A stretch of 64,000 nucleotides of DNA, from positions 310,001 through 374,000 of the forward strand of contig CBDBHZ010000012.1 in assembly GCA_965205905.1 (NCBI GenBank), written 5' to 3'. The notes beneath the pieces are model-generated. The model had not been told where the DNA came from, did not search any database, and saw only the letters and a list, made by a program, of their open reading frames with translations. Position 1 is the stretch's first letter; the number at the start of each line of letters is the position of its first letter. Position numbers and translations under genes: made by a program. This DNA comes from JAHZMA01 sp965205905 (GTDB lineage: Bacteria; Pseudomonadota; Alphaproteobacteria; JABAAW01; JAHZMA01). Shown piece by piece: positions 33,831 to 42,644 of this stretch.

Positions 33831-34685
33831 ATGATAAAATTTTTAGCAGGTATTATTGGCGTTGTAACGATTGTCGTTGGTATGGGCGCATTGTTCACGG
33901 TAAAAGAAACTGAACAGGTGTTGGTACTACAATTTGGTGAGGTGCGCCGTGTGATTACCGAGCCGGGGCTTAATATTAAAATCCCAATGGTTCAAAACCT
34001 TATCCGTTATGATAATCGGATATTGCCGATTGACCCACCGCAATTTGAAGTGTTGCTGACTGATAAGAAGCGCGTGAATGTAGATGCTTATGCGCGTTAT
34101 CGAATCATTGATGCCAGTGAATTTTATCAAAGGGTGCGAACTGAAACATTGCTTACCGATAGATTCGGCAAAAATGCCAATGCTGCATTGCAACGGGTGC
34201 TTGCAACGGTATCGCTGACCGATATGCTATCTGAAAATCGTGATAATGTGATGCAACAGATTGAAGAAGAATTGCAATCGCAAGCCAAAACATTTGGTAT
34301 TGAATTGATTGATATTCGAATCGGTCGCACCGATTTGCCATCGCAAACCAGTGAAGCGGTGTTTAACCGTATGCGTACCGAACGTGAGCGCGAAGCCCGT
34401 GAATTGCGCGCACAAGGTGAGGAAGCATCGCGTAAGATTCGCGCACAGGCTGATAAAGAGCGGACAATTATTCTGGCTGATGCCAAGAGCCGTAGCAATA
34501 TTTTAGTCGGTGATGGCGAAGCACAGCGTAATGTGATTTTAGGTAATGCCTATGGGCGCGACCCACGTTTCTTTGCATTTTATAAAAGCCTTGAGCAATA
34601 TGAACAAGCGCTTGCAAAAGAAGATAATACTTTTGTGATTTCACCTGATAGCGAGTTCTTCCAATTCTTCGGTAAATCCAGATAA
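33831..34685 (+). CDS. hflC: HflC, FtsH protease modulator
   Basis: Partner of HflK in the membrane complex, 284 residues. One N-terminal membrane segment is followed by the SPFH domain and an Arg/Glu/Ala-rich coiled-coil (REREARELRAQGEEASRKI). The end is DNTFVISPDSEFFQFF, a canonical HflC C-terminus. degP, which often follows in Alphaproteobacteria, is replaced by a strong terminator. Confidence 0.94.
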   Translation: MIKFLAGIIGVVTIVVGMGALFTVKETEQVLVLQFGEVRRVITEPGLNIKIPMVQNLIRYDNRILPIDPPQFEVLLTDKKRVNVDAYARYRIIDASEFYQRVRTETLLTDRFGKNANAALQRVLATVSLTDMLSENRDNVMQQIEEELQSQAKTFGIELIDIRIGRTDLPSQTSEAVFNRMRTEREREARELRAQGEEASRKIRAQADKERTIILADAKSRSNILVGDGEAQRNVILGNAYGRDPRFFAFYKSLEQYEQALAKEDNTFVISPDSEFFQFFGKSR

Positions 34686-34712
34686 AGACCAAAGAAAACA
34701 GACCAAATAAAT

Positions 34713-34748
34713 AAACCCCGATAGAGTTTCTACTCTATCGGGGTTTTT
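34713..34748. terminator. Intrinsic terminator after hflC, bidirectional
   Basis: A 14-bp stem: 34713-34726 (AAACCCCGATAGAG) pairs with 34733-34746 (CTCTATCGGGGTTT) around a 6-base loop, followed by a T run. The A-rich left flank lets it serve the convergent ABC permease gene as well. Confidence 0.9.
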
Positions 34749-34761
34749 CTTAATCATTATA

Positions 34762-35574
34762 TCAGTTCCGTAATTTAACACCGCGTGCAATTAACTGGCA
34801 GGCAACGATAAACAGCACAATATTCAGCGCGATGATATATAATATCCCGTGCCATAGGCTCGCCTCGTGATTGCCGGTAAAGCTGTAGCGCAAGCCATCT
34901 ATCAGGTAGAAAAACGGGTTAAACAATGTTAATTGTTGAAAGAATGTGGGCAAACGGTCAATCGCGTAAAATGTCCCCGATAGGAATGATAGCGGGATGA
35001 GAATATATTCGGTATAGATTGATAATTTTTCCCATGATGGCGATATAATACCGCAAATCAAGCCAATCAGTGCCATCAGGCTTGCCGAAAAAACCACATA
35101 AAATATAGCAGTCAGCGGCGAAGTGATGCTAATGCTTGGCACAAAAGGCAGACATGCCAGAAAAGTGATCAGCCCCAGAATCATCCCGCGCGTTACGCCA
35201 GAGCCAATTTGCGCGACCGTAAATTCCATCGCATTGATGGGGGTGAGCAATATCTCGTTCAGCGAGCCAAACATCCGCCTGCCAACCAGCGAAAAAGACG
35301 GTTGAGCAAAGGCATTTTGGGTGATATTCATCATCACCAAACCGGGGGTGATAAATATCAAAAACGGAACCCCATTCAAGCTATAATCCAAACCATCAGG
35401 CAGAATCAGCTTAAAAACCATAATCATCAGGGTAGAATTGATAATCGGTGCAATCACTGTGAAGCTTAAAAACCCCATCATCATCTTTAATTCTGTGGTA
35501 AACATGGCATAGCAAATACGCCATGAAAATAGTGGCAGGGGTTTGCGTTGGGCTAGAAATTCATCAAGATTCAT
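34762..35574 (-). CDS. ABC-2 type transporter permease (second of a tandem pair)
   Basis: A 270-residue membrane protein with about six membrane segments, of the ABC-2/NodJ-YadH type. Diagnostic segments are LLTPINAMEFTVAQIGSGVTRG and LSFLSGTFYAIDRLPTFFQQ followed by FNPFFYLIDGLRYSF. ATG at 35574 overlaps the stop of the upstream paralogue by ATGA. The sequence closely parallels that paralogue, indicating tandem duplication. No ATP-binding subunit is adjacent; substrate unknown. Confidence 0.85.
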   Translation of the reverse strand: MNLDEFLAQRKPLPLFSWRICYAMFTTELKMMMGFLSFTVIAPIINSTLMIMVFKLILPDGLDYSLNGVPFLIFITPGLVMMNITQNAFAQPSFSLVGRRMFGSLNEILLTPINAMEFTVAQIGSGVTRGMILGLITFLACLPFVPSISITSPLTAIFYVVFSASLMALIGLICGIISPSWEKLSIYTEYILIPLSFLSGTFYAIDRLPTFFQQLTLFNPFFYLIDGLRYSFTGNHEASLWHGILYIIALNIVLFIVACQLIARGVKLRN

Positions 35575-36356
35575 GTGCGGATTTTCCAACCTTTGGCAAC
35601 AATATACCAGCTTATCCCGAATAGAAAAATGTTAAAGCAGGCAATCGTGGTCATCGCAATCGGCAAAGATGCCTCGCTATTATTCAAGAATCCCGCACGA
35701 AACCCATCAATTAAATAAAAGAATGGGTTAAATAGAGTGATTTGTTGAAAAAGTTCGGGCAGTCGGTTGATGGAATAAAATGTGCCAGATAGAAACGATA
35801 ATGGCACCACAATAAAATTGGTGAAAGCTGATATTTGGTCAAATTTTTCGCAAATGATACCGCCTAAAAAGCCTAGCAAGCCCATCATCATTGAGCCACC
35901 AATGCCAAAAAATATCACTATCCCGATTGAATGAAGCGGTAAAGGCACAAATAATTGCGCGACAATAAAAGTGAGCGTGCCAACCATCACCCCACGTGTG
36001 ATTGCCCCCATCGTGAACGCGAGCACAAATTCGAACGCGGTAATTGGCGACATTAGCACATCAACCAGATTGCGCTGCATTTTAGAAATCATCAAAGATG
36101 ATGATGCGTTGGCAAAAGAGTTTTGCAACATGCCCATAATGATGAGACCCGGCATGATGAAAGTAGAAAAATCATAATCGCCAACCTGTTGCACCGAACG
36201 CCCCAAAGCCAGTGAAAACACTGCAAAAAACAGCATTGAGGTAATCATGGGCGCCACCACAGTTTGCGTTGGCACTGCCATAAAGCGTCTGACTTCTTTG
36301 GTAAAAAGCGCGTAAAAAATGATGGGTGAAAAAGCGGGATAATGGCGTATGGTCAT
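35571..36356 (-). CDS. ABC-2 type transporter permease (first of a tandem pair)
   Basis: A 261-residue polytopic protein of the ABC-2 family: LMSPITAFEFVLAFTMGAITRG and LSFLSGTFYSINRLPELFQQ, then FNPFFYLIDGFRAGF. It starts 18 bp after the coaD stop on the same strand, so it may be co-transcribed with gyrA-coaD. The two permeases could form a heterodimer powered by an ATPase encoded elsewhere. Confidence 0.85.
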   Translation of the reverse strand: MTIRHYPAFSPIIFYALFTKEVRRFMAVPTQTVVAPMITSMLFFAVFSLALGRSVQQVGDYDFSTFIMPGLIIMGMLQNSFANASSSLMISKMQRNLVDVLMSPITAFEFVLAFTMGAITRGVMVGTLTFIVAQLFVPLPLHSIGIVIFFGIGGSMMMGLLGFLGGIICEKFDQISAFTNFIVVPLSFLSGTFYSINRLPELFQQITLFNPFFYLIDGFRAGFLNNSEASLPIAMTTIACFNIFLFGISWYIVAKGWKIRT

Positions 36357-36374
36357 GGTCTGTTAATTGCTCCG

Positions 36375-36872
36375 TTATTTTGCGAATTTTTTGGTGATGG
36401 CTTGCTTGACTGATGGCGTTACAAATGGGCTAACATCGCCCGCCAATGAAGCAATTTCGCGCACCATGCTAGAAGAAACAAAATGGAATTTATCATCAGC
36501 AGGCAGAAAAATAGTATCAATATCGGCTTGTAATTGGCGGTTAATGCTTGCCATTTGGAATTCATATTCAAAATCGGTGGTGGCGCGCAAACCGCGAAAG
36601 ATGGTATCGCATTGTTGTTGCGTCATAAAATCAACCAGCAAACCATCAAATTTCATCACCACCATTTTTTTTGCCAATTCAGGGTTATATTCAGCCAAAG
36701 CCTCGATGGTGAGCCCAACGCGTTCATCGGCTGAAAACAGACTGCTTTTTTTCATATGAACCGAGACGGCAATGATTAATTTATCCACCAATTTTGCAGC
36801 ACGGCAGGCAATATCGCAATGTCCGTATGTGAATGGGTTAAACGAGCCCGGATAAACGGCAATCACACTCAT
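36375..36872 (-). CDS. coaD: Phosphopantetheine adenylyltransferase
   Basis: Penultimate enzyme of coenzyme A synthesis, 165 residues. The nucleotidyltransferase start AVYPGSFNPFTYGHCD holds a T/H-x-G-H motif. FRGLRATTDFEYEFQMA and the late FVSSSMVREIA match the family. The ATG overlaps the gyrA stop by 4 bp; gyrA-coaD pairing is common in Alphaproteobacteria. Confidence 0.95.
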   Translation of the reverse strand: MSVIAVYPGSFNPFTYGHCDIACRAAKLVDKLIIAVSVHMKKSSLFSADERVGLTIEALAEYNPELAKKMVVMKFDGLLVDFMTQQQCDTIFRGLRATTDFEYEFQMASINRQLQADIDTIFLPADDKFHFVSSSMVREIASLAGDVSPFVTPSVKQAITKKFAK

Positions 36873-39604
36873 GCTTGTTCCGCATCGGTGCTGTTATCAC
36901 CACTATCAGCATCATTATTCTCATCATTTTCATTCTCATCTTCGGCGATTTTTGCCACTGATACCACATATTCGTCAGATGCAGTCTTAAACAAAGTAAC
37001 GCCTTGCGTACGCCTGCCGATAATATTAATATCGCGCACGGGGCAGCGAATCAGTTGCCCTTTATTGGTTACCATCATAATATGGTCGCTATTGCTGGCA
37101 GGGAACGATGCCACCACATTGCCATTACGCGCTGAAACATTGATATTGGTGATGCCTTTACCGCCACGTCCCGTGATTCGATAATCAAAACCCGTGCTTC
37201 TTTTGCCAAAGCCATTTTCGGTAACGGTGAGTAAAAACTCATCTTGCTCCCACATCTGTACCATATCAGGATTTTGCTGTAATTTTTGCAAAAGTTCTTG
37301 GTCTTCTGCCGATAATGCTTCGGCATCACGCCTGCATAAAGTGCTATAACGGCTATAATTATCGCGTGTTTCGCCATCATAATCATGATGCGCCAGAACC
37401 GACATACTCACCAATTTATCATCATCACCTAATCTAATGCCACGTACACCCACCGCATTACGCCCTGCAAACAGCCTAATATCATTTGCCTTAAAGCGAA
37501 TCGCATTGCCAGTAGCCGAACTCAACACAATATCATCATCATTGCTACAAATCACGGTGCTGATAAGCATACCGCTTTCTTCGGTCAGCTTCATGGCAAT
37601 CAGCCCACTACGGCGGATATTTTCAAAATCTTTCAGACTGTTACGGCGCACATGCCCGCTACTGGTGGCAAACATGATAGAGAGCGAATCATCACTCTCT
37701 TCAGGCAGTGCCATGATTGAGGTAATGGTTTCATCAGTATCAAGCGGGATTGTGTTAATCAGTGGTTTGCCGCGATGTTGAGGCTCGCCCTGTGGCAGAC
37801 GCCATACTTTTTCTTGATAGACAATGCCTTTATTTGTGAAGAATAATAGGCTGGTATGGGTGCTGGCTTGCAGCACTTGATACACGAAATCCTCATCACG
37901 CAGGCTCATACCCGCACGCCCACGCCCACCGCGTTTTTGCGCCCTATATACCGCCAATGGCACACGCTTAATATAGCCTTTATGGGTAACGGTAATCACC
38001 ATATCTTCGCGTTGAATCAAATCTTCAATATCAGTATCATCATCTAGCATTTCATCGCTTATTTCAGTGCGGCGGGGGTCAGAAAATTCTTCTCTGACTT
38101 GCTCTAATTCTTCACGCATTACTGTTTTGCGCCGTGATGCTGTTTGCAGAATATCGATATAATCTTCAATCGCAACCGCTAACTTCTCTGCCTCTTCCAT
38201 CAATTTATTGCGCTCCATGCCAGTCAGGCGATGCAGACGTAAATCAAGGATAGCTTTGGCTTGGTCTTCGGAGAGTTTGTAATATTCTAAAGGCTCTAAA
38301 TCGGGTAAATCCGAACTAACAATGCGGTCAATCCGCGCTAAAAATAGCCCAATTTCGCTGATTTCCCATTTTTCCTCCATCAGGCTGATACGCGCACTTT
38401 GCGGGTCGGTCGCGGTCTTAACCATCTCAATCACGCGGTCGAGATGATGCAATGCCACCAGCAAGCCCGCCAGATGATGCGCCCGAATCCGCGCTTTTTG
38501 TAAATGCCAACGCGTACGTCTGATAATCACTTGCTCGCGAAACGCCAAAAATGCTTGCAAAACTTTACGCAAACTCAGTAATTCTGGCTTATTATCGTAA
38601 AGTGCTAGCATATTGATAGAAAAACGCTGTTCCATCGGGGTGAATTTTAATAATTGCGCCAGAATAACATTTTCCTGCTGATTGGCTTTCAACTCAATCA
38701 CCACGCGTACACCGCTACGGTCGGATTCATCACGCAATTCGCTGATACCCTCAATCACTTTATCACGCACCAATTCGGCAATTTTTTCCAACATACGCGA
38801 TTTATTCAGCTGAAACGGAATTTCGGTAACCACAATCGCTTGGCGCGTCTTGCTGATTGTCTCAAAATGCGTACGCGACCGAATGATAAACCCACCCTTG
38901 CCCGTTAAATAGGCACGGCGAATTTGCGATTTGCCGATGATAATACCGCCCGTTGGAAAATCAGGTGCGGGGATAAAATCGCATAAATCACTATCAGAAA
39001 TATCGGGGTCATCAAGCAAAGCAAGCGTGCCAGAGATAATCTCGCCTAAATTATGGGGGGGGATATTGGTTGCCATGCCCACCGCAATACCGCCCGTGCC
39101 ATTCACCAACAGATTCGGAATCCGCGTGGGCAATACCACTGGTTCGCTCTCAGTCTCATCATAATTGGGCTTGAAATCGACAGTGTCTTTTTCAATATCA
39201 AGCAACATGGTTTCAGATGCCAGATTCAGGCGCGCTTCGGTATAACGCATGGCGGCGGCCCTATCGCCATCCATCGAGCCAAAATTACCTTGCCCACTCA
39301 CCAACGGCAGACGCATTGAAAATTCTTGTGCCATTCGCACCATCGCATCGTAAATTGCGCTATCACCATGCGGATGATATTTACCCATCACATCACCGAC
39401 AATCCTTGCCGATTTGCGGAACGGCTTATTCGCCTCGTATCCGCCTTCTTTCATGGCATATAAAATGCGCCGATGCACAGGCTTTAAGCCATCACGCACA
39501 TCAGGAATCGCACGGCTGATAATAACGCTCATCGCGTAATCCATATAAGCGCGACTCATCTCATCTTCGATGGTGATAAGCGGGTTATTCAGTGGTTCGT
39601 TCAT
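36869..39604 (-). CDS. gyrA: DNA gyrase subunit A
   Basis: Introduces negative supercoils with GyrB; 911 residues. The catalytic tyrosine is Y121 in AMRYTEARL. The quinolone-resistance region reads HPHGDSAIYDAM with S82 and D86, the sensitive-type residues equivalent to S83 and D87 in E. coli. The C-terminal beta-pinwheel includes the GyrA box-like QKRGGRGRAG, and an acidic Asp/Asn/Glu tail follows. A candidate promoter lies just upstream. Confidence 0.97.
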   Translation of the reverse strand: MNEPLNNPLITIEDEMSRAYMDYAMSVIISRAIPDVRDGLKPVHRRILYAMKEGGYEANKPFRKSARIVGDVMGKYHPHGDSAIYDAMVRMAQEFSMRLPLVSGQGNFGSMDGDRAAAMRYTEARLNLASETMLLDIEKDTVDFKPNYDETESEPVVLPTRIPNLLVNGTGGIAVGMATNIPPHNLGEIISGTLALLDDPDISDSDLCDFIPAPDFPTGGIIIGKSQIRRAYLTGKGGFIIRSRTHFETISKTRQAIVVTEIPFQLNKSRMLEKIAELVRDKVIEGISELRDESDRSGVRVVIELKANQQENVILAQLLKFTPMEQRFSINMLALYDNKPELLSLRKVLQAFLAFREQVIIRRTRWHLQKARIRAHHLAGLLVALHHLDRVIEMVKTATDPQSARISLMEEKWEISEIGLFLARIDRIVSSDLPDLEPLEYYKLSEDQAKAILDLRLHRLTGMERNKLMEEAEKLAVAIEDYIDILQTASRRKTVMREELEQVREEFSDPRRTEISDEMLDDDTDIEDLIQREDMVITVTHKGYIKRVPLAVYRAQKRGGRGRAGMSLRDEDFVYQVLQASTHTSLLFFTNKGIVYQEKVWRLPQGEPQHRGKPLINTIPLDTDETITSIMALPEESDDSLSIMFATSSGHVRRNSLKDFENIRRSGLIAMKLTEESGMLISTVICSNDDDIVLSSATGNAIRFKANDIRLFAGRNAVGVRGIRLGDDDKLVSMSVLAHHDYDGETRDNYSRYSTLCRRDAEALSAEDQELLQKLQQNPDMVQMWEQDEFLLTVTENGFGKRSTGFDYRITGRGGKGITNINVSARNGNVVASFPASNSDHIMMVTNKGQLIRCPVRDINIIGRRTQGVTLFKTASDEYVVSVAKIAEDENENDENNDADSGDNSTDAEQA

Positions 39605-39635
39605 AGATTTAGTTCCATATTATTTAATATGCACA

Positions 39636-39664
39636 TTCATAACATATTAAGCGCGTTGAAACAA
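39636..39664 (-). promoter_or_regulatory. Candidate sigma-70-type promoter for gyrA
   Basis: On the minus strand TTGTTT (39664-39659) and TATGAA (39641-39636) are separated by 17 bp, 32 bp upstream of the gyrA ATG. The sequence between is AT-rich. This is pattern matching only. Confidence 0.4.
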
Positions 39665-39735
39665 GGTAGCATACAGATAAAGCAGACGATTTTACGTGTT
39701 TATTTTACGCGATTCTTTGGCAAATTATTTGCCTA

Positions 39736-40734
39736 TTATTTTGCTAAATTCCCCGCCAGATATTCCGCCGCCCGCATCGCATAATAGGTGATGATACCAG
39801 ATGCGCCTGCACGTTTGAAACAAAGTAGGCTTTCAAGCATTAAATCAGGGTTATTCGCCCCCATCAACATGCTATATTCGCCCGATACCTGATAGGCAAT
39901 AATTGGCACTGTAAACGCATCAGAAGCACGGGCGATAATATCCAAATAGGGCATACCGGGTTTCACGATGATAAGGTCAGCACCTTCTTGAATATCAAGC
40001 GCAATTTCTTGCAAAGCTTCTTTATGATTGGCAGGGTTCATTTGGTAGGATTTTTTATCGCCTGTTAGCAGCGCACCTGAGCCGACCGCCTCGCGAAACG
40101 GCGCGTAAAAGCCTGACGCATATTTTGCGGCATAGCTCATAATACGGATATTGGTGAGTTTTTCAGCCTCTAATGCCATGCGGATTGCGCCCACACGCCC
40201 ATCCATCATATCAGAGGGGGCAAGAGTATCACAGCCTGCTTTGGCTTGCATTAATGCCTGTTTTACCAAAATCTCTATGCTGGCATCATTATCCACATCG
40301 CCTGAATCATTCAGCACGCCATCATGCCCATGCGTGGTGTAAGGGTCTAATGCAACATCGCAAATCACCATTAATTCTGGCACAGTTTGTTTCACGGCAC
40401 GCACCGCACGGCATACCAAATTATCAGGATTCAGTGCTTCACTGCCTTGCGCGTCTTTTAAGGCAATATCAATTTTAGGAAAAATCGCAATCGCTGGAAT
40501 CCCCAAATGATAGGTTTGCTTGGCTTGCTCTACCAATAAATCTATCGAATAGCGATAGGTTTCGGGCATGGCGGTAATAGATTCTTGCTTGTTATCACCC
40601 TCAATCACAAAGAAAGGCTGAATAAAGTCGCTGGCGGATAAATAACTCTCTTGGGTAAGGCGACGTACAGCATCGATATCGCGGTTACGGCGCATTCTAG
40701 TTGCAGGATACTGTTGATTAAGAAAATTAGGCAT
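39736..40734 (-). CDS. hemB: Porphobilinogen synthase (delta-aminolevulinic acid dehydratase)
   Basis: Condenses two aminolevulinate molecules in tetrapyrrole synthesis; 332 residues. Two Schiff-base lysines are visible, K204 in SYAAKYASGFY and K258 in IVKPGMPY. The metal region reads CDVALDPYTTHGHDG, lacking the three-cysteine zinc site, so it is the Mg-dependent class typical of Alphaproteobacteria. It follows bamE by 3 bp on the same strand. Confidence 0.95.
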   Translation of the reverse strand: MPNFLNQQYPATRMRRNRDIDAVRRLTQESYLSASDFIQPFFVIEGDNKQESITAMPETYRYSIDLLVEQAKQTYHLGIPAIAIFPKIDIALKDAQGSEALNPDNLVCRAVRAVKQTVPELMVICDVALDPYTTHGHDGVLNDSGDVDNDASIEILVKQALMQAKAGCDTLAPSDMMDGRVGAIRMALEAEKLTNIRIMSYAAKYASGFYAPFREAVGSGALLTGDKKSYQMNPANHKEALQEIALDIQEGADLIIVKPGMPYLDIIARASDAFTVPIIAYQVSGEYSMLMGANNPDLMLESLLCFKRAGASGIITYYAMRAAEYLAGNLAK

Positions 40735-40737
40735 ATC

Positions 40738-41163
40738 TTAATGCACCCCACCAATATTACCGAAAATCTCACCAATAACGCCAGTTTTGATGCCTAATGT
40801 GGGGGTGATACGCTCATCGGGCTTAATTTGCTTTTGTTTGGTAATATCTTGGGTTTGCTTGGTTGCCACCAATTTTTCATCATCAAATTCTATCGTTACC
40901 AATGTTCGCTTGTTCAAACGGTAAGGGAAGAATAGGCGACGATGCCAGACCGTGTGAACATAATACCATTTGCCGTTTTCGTTCTCTTCATAGCCATAAA
41001 CGCTAGGCGAGCCGATGGCGGTAACCACATCAGCTTGGGTAGAGCCTGCCTCGATGCTTGAATATTCATCATCATAGATTGAGACACCGCTATGCGTAAC
41101 ACTGGCGCAAGCGGTAAGCATGATGATGCTGAATAGGGGTAATATAAAATGTCGATAAATCAT
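40738..41163 (-). CDS. bamE: Outer membrane assembly lipoprotein BamE (SmpA/OmlA)
   Basis: Lipoprotein of the Bam complex, 141 residues. A signal peptide with lipobox LTAC ends near residue 19. The SmpA/OmlA fold is seen in SIEAGSTQADVVTAIGSPSV and WYYVHTVWHRRLF, followed by a Lys/Gln-rich stretch and a short Gly/Ile-rich C-terminal end. It diverges from the cytochrome chaperone gene, an arrangement common in Alphaproteobacteria. Confidence 0.87.
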   Translation of the reverse strand: MIYRHFILPLFSIIMLTACASVTHSGVSIYDDEYSSIEAGSTQADVVTAIGSPSVYGYEENENGKWYYVHTVWHRRLFFPYRLNKRTLVTIEFDDEKLVATKQTQDITKQKQIKPDERITPTLGIKTGVIGEIFGNIGGVH

Positions 41164-41230
41164 GATTTCTCTTTCAATAACAAAAAATTAACAGTAAAAC
41201 AAGAGAGCAATTTTTAAGAATGTGAGAAAA

Positions 41231-41788
41231 ATGTTTCATTTGATTAATAGAATCCTAGCACCACGCAAATATCATACCGATATTCTTTATAAAGCGATTG
41301 TAACACAAGCGCGTGATAAAAAGATATTTAGTGATTGGGCAGTGCCCGATACCCCCGATGGCAGATTCGATTCGCTAATCTTGCATATGGTGATGCTGCT
41401 GCATAGATTAGCGCATTGCGATGATGCCGCTAAGCATCAACAATTCGGCAAAGAGTTGATTGAGGTGATGATTGAAGATTTAGACCATAATTTTCGCGAA
41501 TTAGGGGTGGGCGATTTGGCGGTGGGCAAGCGCATTAAGGGCATGTTAAAAGCGTTTTACGGCAGAATGGAGCATTACAGCCAAGCATTTGATAGTGAGG
41601 ATAAGGCACTGTTACAACAAGCGGTGATACGCAATATCTATCGTAAAACTGAGCCGAAACAAGCGCACATTCAACAATTATGCGCTTATATCTGGCAAGA
41701 AGTGCAAACCTTACAAAATTATTCGGGCGCGCAAATAACACAAGGTGAATTTAGCTGGCGTGAATCAGGCGATAATGGTGATGCGTGA
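41231..41788 (+). CDS. Ubiquinol-cytochrome c chaperone (CBP3/UQCC family)
   Basis: Assembly factor for the cytochrome bc1 complex, 185 residues. The conserved core is FDSLILHMVMLLHRL, MIEDLDHNFRELGVGDLAVGKR and MLKAFYGRMEHYSQAF. ATG at 41231 is used; a GTG at 41222 would add three residues. The stop overlaps the yceD start by one base. It points to an aerobic respiratory chain with bc1. Confidence 0.88.
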   Translation: MFHLINRILAPRKYHTDILYKAIVTQARDKKIFSDWAVPDTPDGRFDSLILHMVMLLHRLAHCDDAAKHQQFGKELIEVMIEDLDHNFRELGVGDLAVGKRIKGMLKAFYGRMEHYSQAFDSEDKALLQQAVIRNIYRKTEPKQAHIQQLCAYIWQEVQTLQNYSGAQITQGEFSWRESGDNGDA

Positions 41789-42309
41789 TGAAACAAAACC
41801 GCCCAAAAAAACAACTGCAAAAGCCTCAAAAAGAAATTCAAAAGAAGCCATTGAAAGTCAATTTTGCTTATCAGCTGAAATGGCAAAACCTTGCATTAGG
41901 CGCGCATGATTATATCTATAACGCCACCGAAGCCGATTGCGACACCATCGCGCAAAGACTGGCATTAAGCAAAATCAACCAATTAACCGGCGATATAGAA
42001 TTGATTCGCAAAAACAGCAAAACATTTACCCTTAATATTACGGTTAGCATTGATTATCAGCAATATTCGGCGATAAGTTTTGAGGAAATGCGGGCACAAT
42101 TTAACTTTGATGCCAGTATTGAGCTGCTTTATCAATCACCAAAAGCGAGCAATCATAAGGAAGTCGTGCTAGATTTGAGCGAGGCTGAAATCTTTGATGG
42201 CGAAACATTACAGCTCACCGATTATCTGGTGCAGGAATTATCTTTGAACTTGCCATTATCGCCTGAACATCTTGAAAATAGCCATGTTGTTACTGAAAAG
42301 AACAGATAA
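41788..42309 (+). CDS. yceD: YceD/DUF177 family protein, 23S rRNA accumulation
   Basis: A 173-residue protein encoded upstream of rpmF, as in most bacteria. It has a Lys/Gln-rich N-terminus, then FAYQLKWQNLALG, and an acidic central and C-terminal part with EIFDGETLQLTDYLVQELSLNLP that is diagnostic for the family. Start at 41788 (ATG); a GTG at 41785 is an alternative. Involvement in 23S rRNA accumulation is known for E. coli YceD only. Confidence 0.82.
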   Translation: MKQNRPKKQLQKPQKEIQKKPLKVNFAYQLKWQNLALGAHDYIYNATEADCDTIAQRLALSKINQLTGDIELIRKNSKTFTLNITVSIDYQQYSAISFEEMRAQFNFDASIELLYQSPKASNHKEVVLDLSEAEIFDGETLQLTDYLVQELSLNLPLSPEHLENSHVVTEKNR

Positions 42310-42333
42310 TAAAGGTGAGTAAAATAATAACGC

Positions 42334-42362
42334 TTGCACTTTTGTTGTGAATCGGCTAAATA
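42334..42362 (+). promoter_or_regulatory. Candidate promoter for rpmF-plsX-fabH
   Basis: TTGCAC (42334-42339) and TAAATA (42357-42362) with a 17-bp spacer, 41 bp before the rpmF ATG; a GGAGA ribosome site lies between. Pattern match only. Confidence 0.42.
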
Positions 42363-42403
42363 TTGCCTCTTAATTTGCAACTAAAATAGGAGAGATTGTA
42401 GTA

Positions 42404-42604
42404 ATGGCAGTTCCTAAAAGAAAAGTTAGTCCTTCACGTCGTGATAAAAGGCGTGCCAATGATGCGCTGAAAAGCACGGGTTGGCAAGAATGTTCGCAAT
42501 GTGGCGAGATGAAATTACCGCATAATGTTTGCCGTGAATGCGGTCATTATAACGGTAAAGAAATCGTTACTGCCAAGCCAGAACTTGAAGAAGACGCAGC
42601 TTAA
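42404..42604 (+). CDS. rpmF: Large ribosomal subunit protein bL32
   Basis: A 66-residue ribosomal protein starting AVPKRKVSPSRRDKRR. It keeps the zinc-binding pattern CSQCGEM and CRECGHY, the four-cysteine form. plsX follows in the same direction, the standard rpmF-plsX-fabH order. Confidence 0.96.
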   Translation: MAVPKRKVSPSRRDKRRANDALKSTGWQECSQCGEMKLPHNVCRECGHYNGKEIVTAKPELEEDAA

Positions 42605-42644
42605 TTGGTGCTTATCTTCAAGGCTTGCCTTATAAAGTGGTATC

